Numbered from the stretch's first letter, positions 1 through 12,002 are shown. The stretch: DNA of 64,000 nucleotides from Ashinkailepas kermadecensis (GCA_034440615.1 JAOTOM010005178.1:900001-964000); one strand, 5' to 3'. Notes: a model not told the origin generated them from the sequence alone. Made by a program: numbers and translations.

Positions 1-275
1 ACCAACGCAGTCGACGCGCCCAAAAACCCAAATCCGCGGCTGAGGAGAGGCAGTCGGCCGGAGGAAGGCGGCACGACCAGCCGCTGTCGGGCGTGCCGTG
101 CCGGCAGACTCGGTGTACGTGGCCGTCGGTGCCACGGCAGCGGCTGGCGGAACGTCCCTCCACCGCTCCAGCATCACCTTGAGTGTGTCGTCTCCGGCTG
201 AGGCGGTGCCGCCGGCTTCAGCCCGGATGGGCGGGGCGGGGCGGTCTTTATCGCTCTGGTTTGTGTGCGCAGACG

Positions 276-928
276 CTGGGAACGCGCGGCCGACTGAGAC
301 TGGGCTGACTGGGGGCTGACTGGGACGGCTGACTGGGGGCTGACTGGGGGCTGACTGGGACGGCTGACTGGGACGGCTGACTGGGGGCTGACTGGGACGG
401 CTAACTGGGGGCTGACTGGGGGCAGACTGGGACGGCTGACTGGCACGGCTGACTGGGGGCTGACTGGGATGGCTAACTGGGACGGCTGACTGGGGGCTGA
501 CTGGGACGGCCGACTGGGGGCTGACTGGGACGGCTGACTGGGACGGCTGACTGGGGGCTGACTGGGACGGCTGACTGGGAGCTGACTGGGACGGCTGACT
601 GGGACGGCTGACTGGGGGCTGACTGGGACGGCTGACTGGGGGCTGACTGGGACGGCTGACTGGGACGGCCGACTGGGACGGCTGACTGGGACGGCTGACT
701 GGGACGGCTGACTGGGACGGCTGACTGGGACGGCTGACTGGGACGGCTGACTGGCACGGCCGACTGGGACGGCTGACTGGGGGCTGACTGGGACGGCTGA
801 CTGGGGGCTGACTGGGACGGCTGACTGGGACGGCCGACTGGGACGGCTGACTGGGACGGCTGACTGGGACGGCTTACTGTGGGCTGACTGGAACGGCTGA
901 TTGGGACGGCTGACTGGGAACGCGCGGC
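276..928. repeat. 13/11-bp minisatellite
   Basis: About 50 units of GACTGGGACGGCT (13 bp) mixed with GACTGGGGGCT (11 bp). The array lies between two exact 15-bp copies of CTGGGAACGCGCGGC (276-290 and 914-928). Long minus-strand frames here (Pro/Ser/Gln/Val-rich) are repeat artefacts. Confidence 0.95.
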
Positions 929-1598
<670 letters not shown>

Positions 1599-2689
1599 TG
1601 CGGAGCCATCGGCCATCGGCCATATTTATGTTGCATTCAGACATTGTAGTTAGTAGAAATAAGAAAATGGTTGACATGGTACAACCTCTCCATTCATCAA
1701 GCAACGTCGATGCTGATTTGCTCAAGACGAGATATACATGCATGATTAAAAACAACGGCCACATTCCGATTTGCAGCGTCATACAAAGTGAATCGTTTTG
1801 GTATGTTATTGTGGTGTATTTGCCTGTTATGTTACCAGTGACTTATGTTTATACAGCGAAGATCAGTGCGCTACATACAAGACCGACTCGATACAAATTT
1901 ACAAAAACTCAACACGGAAAGATAACTCACTATACACTGAGGCAGACGCACCGGTGCGCCGTTCGCGTCCAAGGCCGCCACCGGTTGCCAGGCCGATCAG
2001 CTGAGCTATCGGTTCAGCCGTCCAGGTTGCCATGGCAGCAGACGCGCGAGTCCCGAAGCGGCTCCGGCCTCGCCGCGCGCGTCCGCTCGTTCGGCTGCCA
2101 CGTGGACGCCGCGCAGCTTCAAAATGATCTTGGAAAAAATGTTAGACGCGTCCACACTCCTCCGCGCGACAAAACGCCGCCGCCGGCGCACCAAAACGCC
2201 CGTAAATGGTCCGAAAACTGTCCGCGTACACATAACCTGTGAGAGCTGATATCGTGCGCTGATACGTATGCTGGGATATGATTCGGCCTGATATGATGAC
2301 AGCGGGCTGGGTGGGATACGCGCGCGGCGAAACCTCGCCGAACGCGCGCCCGAGAGGTCGCCGCCGCGGCAATCAATCTGCGGGACGAAGCGGCGCCGCA
2401 CGCGCAACGAGTCGGCCGTCGTTCGCCTCGAACGGAACAGGCCCGAGGCCATGCACCGTGCGCGTATCACATGGCACTGGGCGCACACCTGTGGCCTAGC
2501 GCCGCGACACGCGCCGCCGCCGACCGGCGCCCAAGGCGGTCCGGGTCAGCCGCCCGCGCGGCCACTATTAAAGCCATGGTCTACCTAAGTTGTGTGCTCT
2601 GGTGTGGCGCAGCTGGACGCACTCCTGACCGGCAGGCACAGGGAGTGAGACGATCACACGCTCACGTAGAACCCGCCCACATACGCACA
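1599..2689. other. No gene seen; CpG-rich right half
   Basis: 2030-2560 is GC/CpG-rich with chance frames (for example minus 2006-2488). No motif is supported. Confidence 0.45.
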
Positions 2690-2720
2690 CACGCGCGCAC
2701 ACACACACACACACAGCGCG
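2690..2720. repeat. (AC)n / (GCAC)n microsatellite
   Basis: Short CACACA/GCGCAC run in a GC-rich patch. Confidence 0.85.
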
Positions 2721-3339
2721 TGCGCCGCACCACGCGCGCTCGCATTCGCGCCACAGCACGCCACACGCCGCACGCTGGCGGGCGCGCAGAGTGCAGAGAC
2801 GAACGCTCGCTCGCGCAGATGCCGACAGAAGATGCCCGTCCAACAATGTACACGCGTGCGCCGGAAAGCAGGTTCACTCGCACGCGCACTCTCACCCGCA
2901 CGCGCACGTGAGCTGTCGAGACTCAGTGCGGCTCTGCAGACATGGTGGAACGTCTGGCACGCCCTGTTGCCCTTGCAGATGTGTGACTAGGCAGAGGTTC
3001 CCAAGAGAAACACCGCCACATATGAGGGTGCTCCGCACAACCCAACATGCTGGACTGGGCGCTCGCGGCCACCCTCCGCCCGGCACTGGAAGCCGGTGCA
3101 GGGAGAATAGGGCAGATGTCCGGTCAGTGGCAACACATCCACTGAACTTTTCAGTGTTTGGACGCCGTGGAGACCTCAATTATGGGACAGGGAGGTGTCC
3201 ACCACCCGCTTTTGTTCCTTCGGATCAAGAGGGGATACACAAAACCACTTGTGAATATTCAACGACGGCGCACCATTCGCACCTTCAGAAGTTTGGCAGG
3301 GGCACATTATTTACTATATCGGGCCGGCAGGGGCACATG
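2721..3339. other. No feature seen
   Basis: The plus frame 2791-3351 (186 codons) has no domain or codon bias and is taken as chance. Confidence 0.45.
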
Positions 3340-3640
3340 ATCCGACGATGAATCGCCCACCTCTAGAAGACTAGCGGGCACGTACCATCCACCTCTATGT
3401 AGAAGTACAACGGGCACATACCACCCACCCATCTCCAGATGTCCAGCAGGAATGTACATGCCACCCACAACTAGAGGTCAGCAGGGATATGGCATCCATC
3501 TCTAGACATTCAGCACGAACACACCACTCATCTCTAAGTGTCCAGCAGGAATGCACCACACACCTCTAGAGGTCAGTGAGGACACGCCACCCACCTCTAG
3601 AGGTCCGAAAGCCGTATACAATGCACCTATATACGGCACC
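3340..3640. repeat. Degenerate ~50-bp minisatellite
   Basis: Six or so diverged units, each with CACCCA/CATCCA, a CTCTAGA core (often the palindrome TCTAGA) and CAGCAGG. Confidence 0.7.
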
Positions 3641-4470
3641 ACCCAGCAGGTAGGCACACCATCCACGTTTGGTGACACTTCCTCAAGACGGATTAACAGA
3701 AATGTCAGTCCTTGAAGAAAATTTAGGCAATTTCAATTATTAAGTAGTCACATACCGCATATTATGTCGGATAATCCAGCACCAGTCGTCACTTTAGTGT
3801 CGCAAATTTCCTGGTAGGCGTAGCAAATGTGGGTCTAGGTGTAGCGCATGAACCCCTAGCAGTGCAGTCGAGGATCTCAAAGTGGGAAGCCAACGTTATT
3901 GCTGGCGCTGTGCAGCTTCTAAGGGAAAACAAAAAGTGTTCCGATGTGGAGAGGGGCGGCGGGCCACCCTTGTGGCCGTCATGGCTGTACTACTATGTAC
4001 AAAAATAGACCGTCATGAGTCGTGCTGTTTGCATTTTCGTCATGGGGATTTCGTCTACAACGCGATTTAGGGCCAAATTACGCGATTTAGACAACACACC
4101 GATTCCCTCATTACTGTTGACATCCCAAGGTTTAATGTTTTATTGCGACATCCTCCGGTTCCATTTCGTGTTTGGGCGTCTGGCGGATCAATGTGTCTTT
4201 TTGCTCCTAGTCATTGATGCGTCTCAGTTTTTACTTCACCACAGCACACCGACCACACGGCATCCGGAGAGTGCTTGTACTGCCTCTGGAAACCCAGAGC
4301 GAATTCAGTGAGTTTCAGAGGAGTGTGATGACGAGAATACCAGCTCAGATGGGACTTATAATGTTCGCGATATTGTTGTCTAGTTCAGGAGAGCATGAGC
4401 ACGAAAGTGCAAGTTTTACCTTTGATGTCTACGGTTGACTGTCATTTCGCAGAATATTCTGGCAAATCTA
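3641..4470. other. No feature seen
   Basis: Unique-looking sequence without coding bias. Confidence 0.5.
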
Positions 4471-4484
4471 GTGTTCCTCAGTGA

Positions 4485-4666
4485 AAAGGAGTACCTTGGG
4501 TTCTTTTGCGACGCATTCGACTGGTAGGCGGCATAGCGCTGCCAATCTCTCACGCCGATTGGTCACGGGTGGACCCGGCAATCTCGCCGGTTGCGGGATT
4601 CGAACCCACGATCTTGCAATCAAGAGTTAAACGCCTTACCGACTGAGCTACCGCGACCCCATGTTT
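4485..4666 (-). mobile_element. tRNA-derived SINE, full copy with TSD
   Basis: Read on the minus strand, the copy starts with a tRNA-like head containing a pol III A box (TAGCTCAGTCGG) and a B box (GGTTCGAATCC). A body with CCAATCGGCGTGAGAGATTGG and a 3' end GAATGCGTCGCAAAAGAACC follow. The insertion is flanked by 14-bp direct repeats with one mismatch (GTGTTCCTCAGTGA at 4471-4484, GTGCTCCTCAGTGA at 4667-4680). The anticodon arm does not fold properly, so this is not a tRNA gene. Confidence 0.88.
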
Positions 4667-4680
4667 GTGCTCCTCAGTGA

Positions 4681-5207
4681 GTTCCGGTGTCCCATCTCCG
4701 CAAATGACTGCTTAAAACGGTTGGATTGAGTCAAACGACTCACAGAGAGGGTGGCGTTCCTCACATCACTCAGCTCACATTCGCTTTTCCCACACGACTC
4801 CGAGGTAACCCACTGTGCCTGAGATGGCTCCAGGGCGTCCATTTCGAGCCTCGGATGAGGCGGGGGAAGTTCTCCGCACCGTGGAAACCTCAGAGCAAGT
4901 GTCCGCTGTGCTCCCCAGCTCCGGAGGAGAGCATACGCGGCTCTTCGGGTGGCGCTGGACACCATCACTCCACCTGAGGCGACCCGAGTCGTCGAGGTGG
5001 CGGACCGACCACCTCCACTTGGCCGCCCCTCAGACGATCCACACCGTTCTGAGCCCGCTCCAGGTGAGCCAGGCGCCGGCGAGACCGGCCGCGCCGCCAC
5101 CGATGCGGCTGACTGTGTGGGCGTGACTGCTGGGGACAGCAGGCCACGCCCCCCTGCGGTGGCTCCGCCTCTCACACGAACCACTCATCCTTCTGGCCGG
5201 CGGGGTC
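4681..5207. other. No gene seen
   Basis: Overlapping frames on both strands (minus 4648-5184, plus 4949-5383) run into the 63-bp repeat and lack domain support. Confidence 0.45.
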
Positions 5208-5385
5208 ACTGGGGAGAGACGGCGCGTGGTGAGCACGGTGGGCGGGCTGTGACCTCGCAGGTCACAGGTCACTGTGGAGAGACGGCGCGTGGTGAGCACG
5301 GTGGGCGGGCTGTGACCTCGCAGGTCACAGGTCACTGTGGAGAGACGGCGCGTGGTGAGCACGGTGGGCGGGCTGTGACCTAGAG
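5208..5385. repeat. 63-bp tandem repeat, ~2.8 copies, with AGGTCA motifs
   Basis: Three near-identical units start GGAGAGACGGCGCG. The two complete junctions contain AGGTCACAGGTCA (5259-5271 and 5322-5334), a direct repeat of the nuclear-receptor half-site with 1-bp spacing. It is preceded by TGACCTCGC, making an everted pair. Confidence 0.92.
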
Positions 5386-6453
5386 TAAGCGATATAGACC
5401 TGAGATAAGAATGACCTCGCGGGTCATTCTCACGGTTCACTCTCGCAGCCAGTGTTGGCTGGGGGGGGGGAGCCATTGTTCACGCGCCATTGAGCCCGAC
5501 CGGGGGCAGAAAGGGCTGCCATAGCGATGACAGTGTTAGAGGTGAATAAAGTCCGCAATTTGGCACGAGTGGGTGATCTTCTTGGCCACACAAGGCTTGC
5601 TTTGTTTCTGCTTTTTGTCGTAAGCGATACTTTGTATTGCTAGCGCAAGAAGTTGAGCTATGTTCCTTTGATCCAACATAGTCGCACTGAATCTTGAGAA
5701 TACGGTTTTTGTCTCCTTTGAAACAGTTTGAACACCTGTGTACGTGGCAATGAGGTTGGTATGGTACTCGACCCACCTACGCTATAATTGCGCCAGTAGC
5801 TTTGTTAGCGATTGCTCTAGGAATGAGCGATGGCTCGGACAGCCAGGCCTAGGCTCTGCGTTGGCCCATCATGCTCAAAATCGTCCAAACATTCGGATGA
5901 AAAGGCTTACAAGGCACGCAGGAGCAGTCAGGATTAGGGTGGCGCCTGGCCGACCTCAACTTCCTGCGGGCGCTCGACTGGACATTTTCGTCATCCGGCG
6001 GCGGCGGGGCGGCGCTTCACACGACGTGCGTTCCGGGTAGCGTGGTATCATCTACATTGCTCGGTGGCGGAAACGCCGTGTCTTCGGTGACATCCAGTCG
6101 CCGTGGACGTGGCTGATAACTGATTCTGGTGGGAGTGTATGACGGGACTGACAGCTGAGCTGCGTCGGCTGACATCACCAGAATAGCCAGGGTGAGAGCG
6201 GTGGTGTTGAGACCAACCTCAAAAGGCAGGAATGGTGACTATGTACACATAATTATGTCACAATGTTTTCAGATACGTTGACTATGCTTGAGATGCCAAT
6301 ATACAGGTGAACTTTGGATTCCAAAGTTTATTTTCGCAGGCCCGCTTATTTCCTAAGGCAAATTACGTTATAGCAACACTTATCCATTCTTCACAACCAT
6401 TTTAAGATTTCTGGGGCTACCTTAGAACAGCCCTAGTCAGCCTAAAGTAAAAT
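5386..6453. other. No feature seen
   Basis: Contains TGACCTCGCGGGTCA (5411-5425), a decayed relic of the neighbouring repeat, and a G10 run at 5461. Otherwise nothing. Confidence 0.45.
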
Positions 6454-6461
6454 GTATCATC

Positions 6462-6629
6462 CAGAGGTGCAGCCAAGGGAGGTCCCCCTTAGTAACCAGA
6501 AGTGCACTAAATGAAACAACAAATTTAGAGATTTCATCATCGAAAACAAAAATGTTCGGCGCGCTAAGCGCGCTGAAAGCACAATGTTTTTTGTTGCTCT
6601 CCCTCTATAAAATCCTTGCTACGCCACTG
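6462..6629. mobile_element. hAT-like MITE with 8-bp TSD
   Basis: A 168-bp non-coding element. Its left end CAGAGGTGCAGCCAAGG and the reverse complement of its right end, CAGTGGCGTAGCAAGG, form an imperfect terminal inverted repeat. The flanks are GTATCATC (6454-6461) and GTATTATT (6630-6637), an 8-bp duplication with two mismatches, as expected of hAT elements. A GGCGCGCTAAGCGCGC hairpin sits inside. Confidence 0.72.
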
Positions 6630-6802
6630 GTATTATTAAAAGATGGTTTTGGTCGTCGTAACGGAAATATCACCATATATTTTACGTATATCCTTGCAAG
6701 AATAGTCGAAATATAGTTCAAACGTCCAACAGAACATCACTTCCGCCGAAAGAACGAAGACACATTCCATCAGTGGCAAAACGTGCGCAAACACATTTGC
6801 GC

Positions 6803-6892
6803 AGCGGTGAGCGCAGCGGTGAGCGCAGCGGTGAGCGCAGCGGTGAGCGCAGCGGTGAGCGCAGCGGTGAGCGCAGCGGCGAGCGCAGCGGC
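6803..6892. repeat. 12-bp minisatellite
   Basis: Seven to eight copies of GCAGCGGTGAGC. On the minus strand it would encode Arg-Cys-Ala-His units if the candidate tail frame is kept open. Confidence 0.93.
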
Positions 6893-6968
6893 ACCGACCT
6901 GTCTGACCCCGGCGTTTTGACCTTGACGGTGAGCAGCGCGCGCTGAGAGGAGACCCCGTCCACGTCGC

Positions 6969-7078
6969 AGGGTGGAGCCAGTTTTCCGAGAAGGGCTGCT
7001 TCTCGTTGCCCAGCCGGGTGCCGTTGCAGCCGGTGTAGTTGACGGACGCCACTGCCGACCGGCGGAACGTCAGCGCGC
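6969..7078 (-). CDS. Candidate cytoplasmic-tail exon (frame decays downstream)
   Basis: A branch-point-like CTGAC followed by CTCTGAAGTTGCAG forms a good acceptor. The next 2 nt complete a Ser codon with the last nt of the TM exon. The frame then reads ALTFRRSAVASVNYTGCNG and TRLGNEKQPFSENWLHP, with nearly every third base G or C. That bias stops at about 6969. From there another frame (CDVDGVSSQRALLTVKV) carries the bias to about 6900, suggesting a one-base indel in a C run or a misread base. If the first frame is kept it continues through a 12-bp repeat encoding Arg-Cys-Ala-His units to a TAA at 6636-6638, inside the duplicated target site of a MITE. I do not recognise the peptide, and it could belong to another gene. 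Confidence 0.38.
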
Positions 7079-7119
7079 CTGCAACTTCAGAGGTCAGCGC
7101 GTGACGTTTGCCATTGGCG

Positions 7120-7470
7120 AGGTGTGCAGGCTACGCCAGTGAGGCGAGTTCAGGTCATGCTGGAGAGGTGAGATGTGGATCGCGTTAGTGAGGTGAGATG
7201 CGGTTTGTACCGGAGGGGTGAGATGTGGGTCACGCTGGTAAGATGAAGTCACATTGGTGAGGTGAGATGCAGGTGACACTGGTGAGGTGAGATACAGGTG
7301 ACACTGGTGAGGTAGGATGCAGGTCATGTTGGTGAAGTGAGATGCAGGTCACGTTGCTGAGGTGATATATACAGGTCACGTTGGTGTGAGATGCCGCTGC
7401 AGGTGACACTGGTGAGGTGATATTCAGGTCACTTTGATGAGGTTAGATACAGGTCACGTTGGTCAGGTGA
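7120..7470. repeat. Degenerate ~24-bp minisatellite
   Basis: Diverged units of TTGGTGAGGTGAGATGCAGG with TCACG or TGACAC joints. On the minus strand it gives a pyrimidine-rich tract just upstream of the candidate tail exon's acceptor. Confidence 0.85.
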
Positions 7471-7651
7471 GAAACACAGGAATGTGAAGTGTGCAGATCA
7501 GATCTGATCAGCTACTGGTTCGATGCTTAGGAGCGATTTGGTAGACAGTAGGTAGCAGGTAGTTTGGTCGCAGGTAGCGCACTGGAGACGAGACCTGCGA
7601 TACCCACACATGCCATAACGTGGCACGAAGCGCTGCTGTCATGAACGTGCA

Positions 7652-7690
7652 CAAACCGGTAGAACACAAACCGGTAGAACACAAACCGCC
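7652..7690. repeat. 15-bp tandem triplet
   Basis: Two full copies plus a partial copy of ACAAACCGGTAGAAC. Confidence 0.85.
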
Positions 7691-8182
7691 ACGGGCTAAC
7701 CGACAGTGGCTTCGGAGAACGCAATATCGGAAACGCATCGCCGCACCGCATTTGGTTATCCAAACAAGGATTTCGCCTTGCCAAACAATCAGCTCGACAG
7801 ACGGCGGTGGCTGGCACTCGCTCCTCCTGTATTTCTCGCTAGACTCGCCGTACTAATGGACCCTCGAGAGGCCCTCGGGCGACGGCTCGCGCGCCACCGC
7901 CAACTGAGAGCTTACTGGCGCGTCCTGCCCGCCAATTTTGCCGGCGGCCGCAGATGTGCTGCCGCGTCGGCGCCGTCGGCAGTCTGCCACGTCGGCGCCG
8001 TCGGCAGTCTGCCGCGCCCGACGTCGGTGCGACACCCGTGCGATGCGCTGGTTTTCAGTGATTGCACCAGGTGGAGCGCTCCGCTCCATGAAGCGTGCGG
8101 TGGCGAAGCGCCCCGAGCGCCGCACGCGGTCAACTGGCCGAACCTCAGACCCACGGGGCGGCCCTGAGGAATGGCCGCCGTC

Positions 8183-8258
8183 CAGGTGGCCTCGCCTCAG
8201 GTGGCCTCGCCTCAGGTGGCCTCGCCTCAGGTGGTCTCGCCTCAGGTGGCCTCTGGCC
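8183..8258. repeat. 15-bp minisatellite
   Basis: Five copies of AGGTGGCCTCGCCTC, one with T for C. Confidence 0.93.
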
Positions 8259-8334
8259 GATGTCTGACTGTGTAGTGGTCGGGTGTCGGCGCAGACTTGA
8301 AGCAGAGTTTGTCGGCAAGTCCCACCCCTCCTCG

Positions 8335-8790
8335 GCTGTTGGTCGGTAGGCCTCACCCCTCCTCGGCTGCTGGTCGGTAGGCCCACTCCTCGGCTGCTTC
8401 GGAGCCCCACCCCTCGGCTGCTGGTGGAGGCCCCACCCCTCCTCGGCTGCTCGGTAGGCCCCCCCCCCCCTCGGGTCTGGGGGGGGGCCTCTGCTGGTCG
8501 GTAGGCCCCACCCCTCCTCGGCTGCTGGTCGGTAGGCCCCACCCCTCCTCGGCTGCTGGTCGGTAGGCCCCACCCCTCCTCGGCTGCTGGTCGGCAGGCC
8601 CCACCCCTCCTCGGCTGCTGGTCGGTAGGCCCCACCCCTCCTCGGCTGCTGGTCGGTAGGCCCCACCCCTCCTCGGCTGCTGGTCGGTAGGCCCCACCCC
8701 TCCTCGGCTGCTGGTCGGTAGGCCCCACCCCTCCCCGGCTGCTGGTGGGTAGGCCCCACCCCTCCTTGGCTGCTGGTCGGCAGGCACCGA
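8335..8790. repeat. 31-bp minisatellite, ~14 copies
   Basis: The unit combines CCCCACCCCTCCTCGG with CTGCTGGTCGGTAGG, 31 bp. The middle (8460-8490) is scrambled with long C and G runs that could form a hairpin. Because 31 is not a multiple of 3, the long frames read all three registers and are artefacts. Confidence 0.95.
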
Positions 8791-10021
8791 CAAACTCCAG
8801 CTGACGGTCATTCCTTCTCCACTGCATTGTATTTACTTGTTTGCTTTTTCCTTATCACTGAATCATTCCGCCTGCTGTTTGTTGAGCGAGGCGCCTATAC
8901 TGGCTGACATGTCCGAAACCACAGCATCATTACCTTATCCATTCTCATCTCATAGCCTACATCCTTCCCACATCCATCCTGTCGCCTATCATACAAGTTT
9001 AGTATGACCCCGTACTCTGTGTGGGGATGCAGTGATAGAAAGATGTAGTCATACGGGGATTCGCTCATGACTACCATGACCCCCTAGGAGTCACTACCCC
9101 GTTTCTGTTCAATCTCACTCATTTCAACCGTCACGGGAATAGCCACCGTTGTTTGTAGATGTGTCTGTGGCAAATACATACATGCATATATTTAGGAATG
9201 AAAGTCGCAGTCGTAGTTACAGTGGCTGCCCATAGACTAGACACGACTGTACATGACAAGACTAGACTAGACATGACTAAAACTAGACATGAAGAAAAGA
9301 CTAGACATGACTGGACATGCCAAGAGCCAACAGACTATTTGCAGACCTATCTCGAACCATCGGAGTCGGTCTGGGACCTGCAGTCCGAACCGCTATGTGA
9401 TCGACCCAATTTCGCTACCCTTGTCGCCATGTATATTTACGTTTATCGACATTGAAATAGATTTATTGATCCCTCTATTGATGTCGTGTCCGAGCGAGCG
9501 CCACATATCTCGGCGGCCGCTCCGGCCCTGACACCATAGTTCCCACAGTTCCGGGCTCGATGGACACTTGATGGATCGGCAGCCGACTGTGCCAGATCAG
9601 ATCGGAGCAAAAGGTCACGTGGAATTGGACGGCGGCAAGACGATTGAAGTCGTGTGTAATAGTCACAATGTTCGCGAAATTGCAGAAAGGACGCAATACT
9701 GAATGCCCGGAGGGGAAGGCAGAATCGGCGATGCTTTGCGAAATCGGTTGGTACGTAGCAGCGTGCATTAACCATAAGGCTTCTCAACATGGGGATGTAC
9801 GTCGGGCCCATGCTCAATCCAGAAACATCTGAGAGAGGAGGTGAGACAAAATAAACTACTTAGGTCAATGGCCCGCTCAAAATTCTACGAAAAGGTAGCC
9901 CCAGAAAGTGAGTATCATTTGCCGACAGTGGATACGCGCTATGTAGAGGACCGATACATGCAACCTTATGCGTCCCTCTGACCAAGCGTCTCACTACATG
10001 AAAGTTTACTACTGCATGCAA
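8791..10021. other. No feature seen apart from the short repeat at 9240
   Basis: Unique-looking sequence, no coding bias. Confidence 0.45.
9240..9320. repeat. (GACTAGACAT)n-like short repeat
   Basis: Diverged units of GACTAGACATGAC and ACATGACAAGACT. Confidence 0.75.
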
Positions 10022-10262
10022 ATTACACCGGTTAGAGAAGACCCGGCGGAATTATTCACACCTGCCATCAGGTCAACAAACTCAAACTACATCGGTTAGA
10101 GAAGGCGGTATCTTCACACCCGCCGTGAGGTCAACAAATGAATTCAACTGGTTAGGAAGACCCGGCGGTATCTTCACACCCGCCGTGAGGTCAACAAATG
10201 CAAATTGAACCGGTTAGAGGAGATCCGGCGGCATTATTCACACCTGCCGTGAGGCCAGCAAA
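10022..10262. repeat. ~62-bp tandem repeat, 4 copies
   Basis: Each unit has CCGGTTAGAG(A/G)AGA, CCGGCGG, ATT/TCTTCACACC and GCC(A/G)TGAGGTCAACAAA. It ends about 120 bp downstream, on the minus strand, of the TM exon's donor. Confidence 0.9.
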
Positions 10263-10387
10263 CGCGCGTCACGACGTCATGACCAACCGCCGGAGAGGCT
10301 CCAGTGAAGCGTCGTTGGTCGGCCTCTCGGGACACTGAGAACGCACCGCCCGACCCACCGGCGGCCCGTGCCGCCGTCACCACTCAC

Positions 10388-10555
10388 TCTGATACGTGTT
10401 GTTGACGGCGCCGTTGTTGGCGTGGCGCGCGCGTCGGCGGCGACACGCGCAGACCACGACGGACACGACGACGGCCAGCAGGACGACGCCGCCGCCGGCC
10501 GCCGCGCCCAGCACCACGGTCCGGTCAATGCCGAATAGGGTGGCCAGTCCCGTGT
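10388..10555 (-). CDS. Transmembrane exon of the CUB-LDLa protein
   Basis: The exon is 168 bp (2 nt, 55 codons, 1 nt), with acceptor CTGCCGCAG and a strong donor AGA|GTGAGT. The peptide has TGLATLFGIDRT, then a roughly 25-residue hydrophobic run VVLGAAAGGGVVLLAVVVSV continuing VVCAC, then a basic stop-transfer stretch RRRRARH and NNGAVNNTYQ. This is a single-pass type I topology: the upstream CUB and LDLa domains outside, the basic side in the cytosol. The 2-nt start joins the 1-nt end of the LDLa exon to give Asp, so the two fit directly across a 23.4-kb intron, although an unseen symmetrical exon between them cannot be excluded. The alanine/glycine-rich helix with a juxtamembrane Cys pair is notable. 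Confidence 0.8.
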
Positions 10556-10920
10556 CTGCGGCAGGTCACCGAGGTCACTGGGGTCGCCTCGGGGCTGGCA
10601 TTGAGGGCGTGGCGGCTGACGCGGGCTGTGGTCGACATTGTGGGGACTCTGTCTGCATCCTGTGAGGTCATGCACGTGGTGACCGCGGGAAGCCACTTGG
10701 GTCATCACAGGGTCACCATGGGCACACCGCGGGGCCATCGAGCGCACGGCAATCGACGCAAGTCACAGTCGTCACTGCTGGACGCTATCTGCTGTGGAGG
10801 TGGCAAGCGTAAACACGGCAGACACTCGGGTCACTGGGTCACTGGACTCATCCGCCGAGCCACCACGTTGGTTTGTGCCTGACGTGAAGGTCACAGCGGT
10901 CGCTGGTCAGGCAGGTCGGA
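10540..10920. other. Cluster of GGTCA half-sites upstream of the TM exon
   Basis: Nine or so GGTCA motifs occur in 380 bp, including AGGTCACCGAGGTCA (10563-10577, direct repeat, 3-bp spacer) and GGGTCACTGGGTCAC (10828-10842). They may be remnants of a decayed tandem repeat; function is not shown. Confidence 0.4.
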
Positions 10921-12002
10921 CTTGCAGGAATAATGGACCACAAGCGAGGAACTCTCAACCCAACCTAAGTCGTTGTAACAAAGTTAGTTTTCGGGACACT
11001 TGATTTCAGAAATTTAGCCCCCTCCCTCACAGTTCGCCAGTCGCGACGGGTTCCGGCAGGTACCCGGCGCCAGCCTGTCTGACTGCTTACGTAGGCAAGC
11101 CGCCGCTGCGGTCGGGGCCGAGCAGTGGGCCTTGCCCTGTTCCCCTCCCTCTTTCCGACCGGCGCCCTGCCGCTGCAGGTGTGACCTCGATACCCGGCCG
11201 CCGTCTTCAGATGATGAAATGTCTGGGGTGATGTGAGTGTGAATGCCAGTGAGGTGATGTGACCGTCAGCGGGTGATGTATGACAGCGATTATATTATGG
11301 GAATCCAATGGGCAGGAGTGTATGTGTGTGTGTACATGACTGAAAGATGAAAGGTGTATTGATGACAAATGGCATAGGTGTAAGTACATGAGTAGTATGA
11401 CTGTGACAATGTGTTAGGCGGGTCCGAGTGCAGTGTGTGTGTGAAATGGCAGAGGTGTGACAGATGTCATACCCCATGACCAATGTCTGTGTTGTCAGGT
11501 GTAGGACAGATATGTATGATGCACGTGTCTCTAGTCTATGTATGTGTGTATGATTTATGAATGTAGTGGAATATTGGATGACTGCTGGATGAATGTTCAT
11601 GTGTCTTATGACATGTGAAATGTCAGTTGGGCTGCAGCGCCCCGAACCGCCGGCTGTCTGTGAACAGCGCGGAGCCGCCGAGTCGGCATTGTTTATACGC
11701 TGAGGCAGCAGCTCTGGTGTCCGACGCCGGACCGGCGCGAGCCTGCCAAGACGCAGAGTCAGAGATTCAGAGCGACTCTGAGCTGACGTACTCTGTCTCT
11801 GATGTCTCAGAGGGACGGCGCGCCCGCCGTTGCAGTAGGGTTCAGAGTCCGCCATTGTTCTCTGGCCGGGGCAGATGCCCTGGAATGCGGCGCAGTTGAC
11901 GTGTCGCGGGCTGGGTCACGTGATATGGGCGTAGCCAATCGCATCTTACTTCGCGGCGGAGCCGAGGGCTCTGCCAGGACTTGCCACGGAGACGCGCGAC
12001 CA
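10921..12002. other. Intron sequence, no exon seen
   Basis: 11210-11590 is TGTGTGA-rich and probably a decayed microsatellite. The rest is unremarkable. Confidence 0.45.

Noticed and set aside
4585..4660. tRNA gene on the minus strand
   Set aside because: Pol III boxes are present, but the anticodon arm and acceptor pairing fail, and the sequence continues into a SINE body with target duplications.
7853..8827. 324-codon minus frame
   Set aside because: The 31-bp and 15-bp arrays explain it; the 31-bp unit cycles through all three frames.
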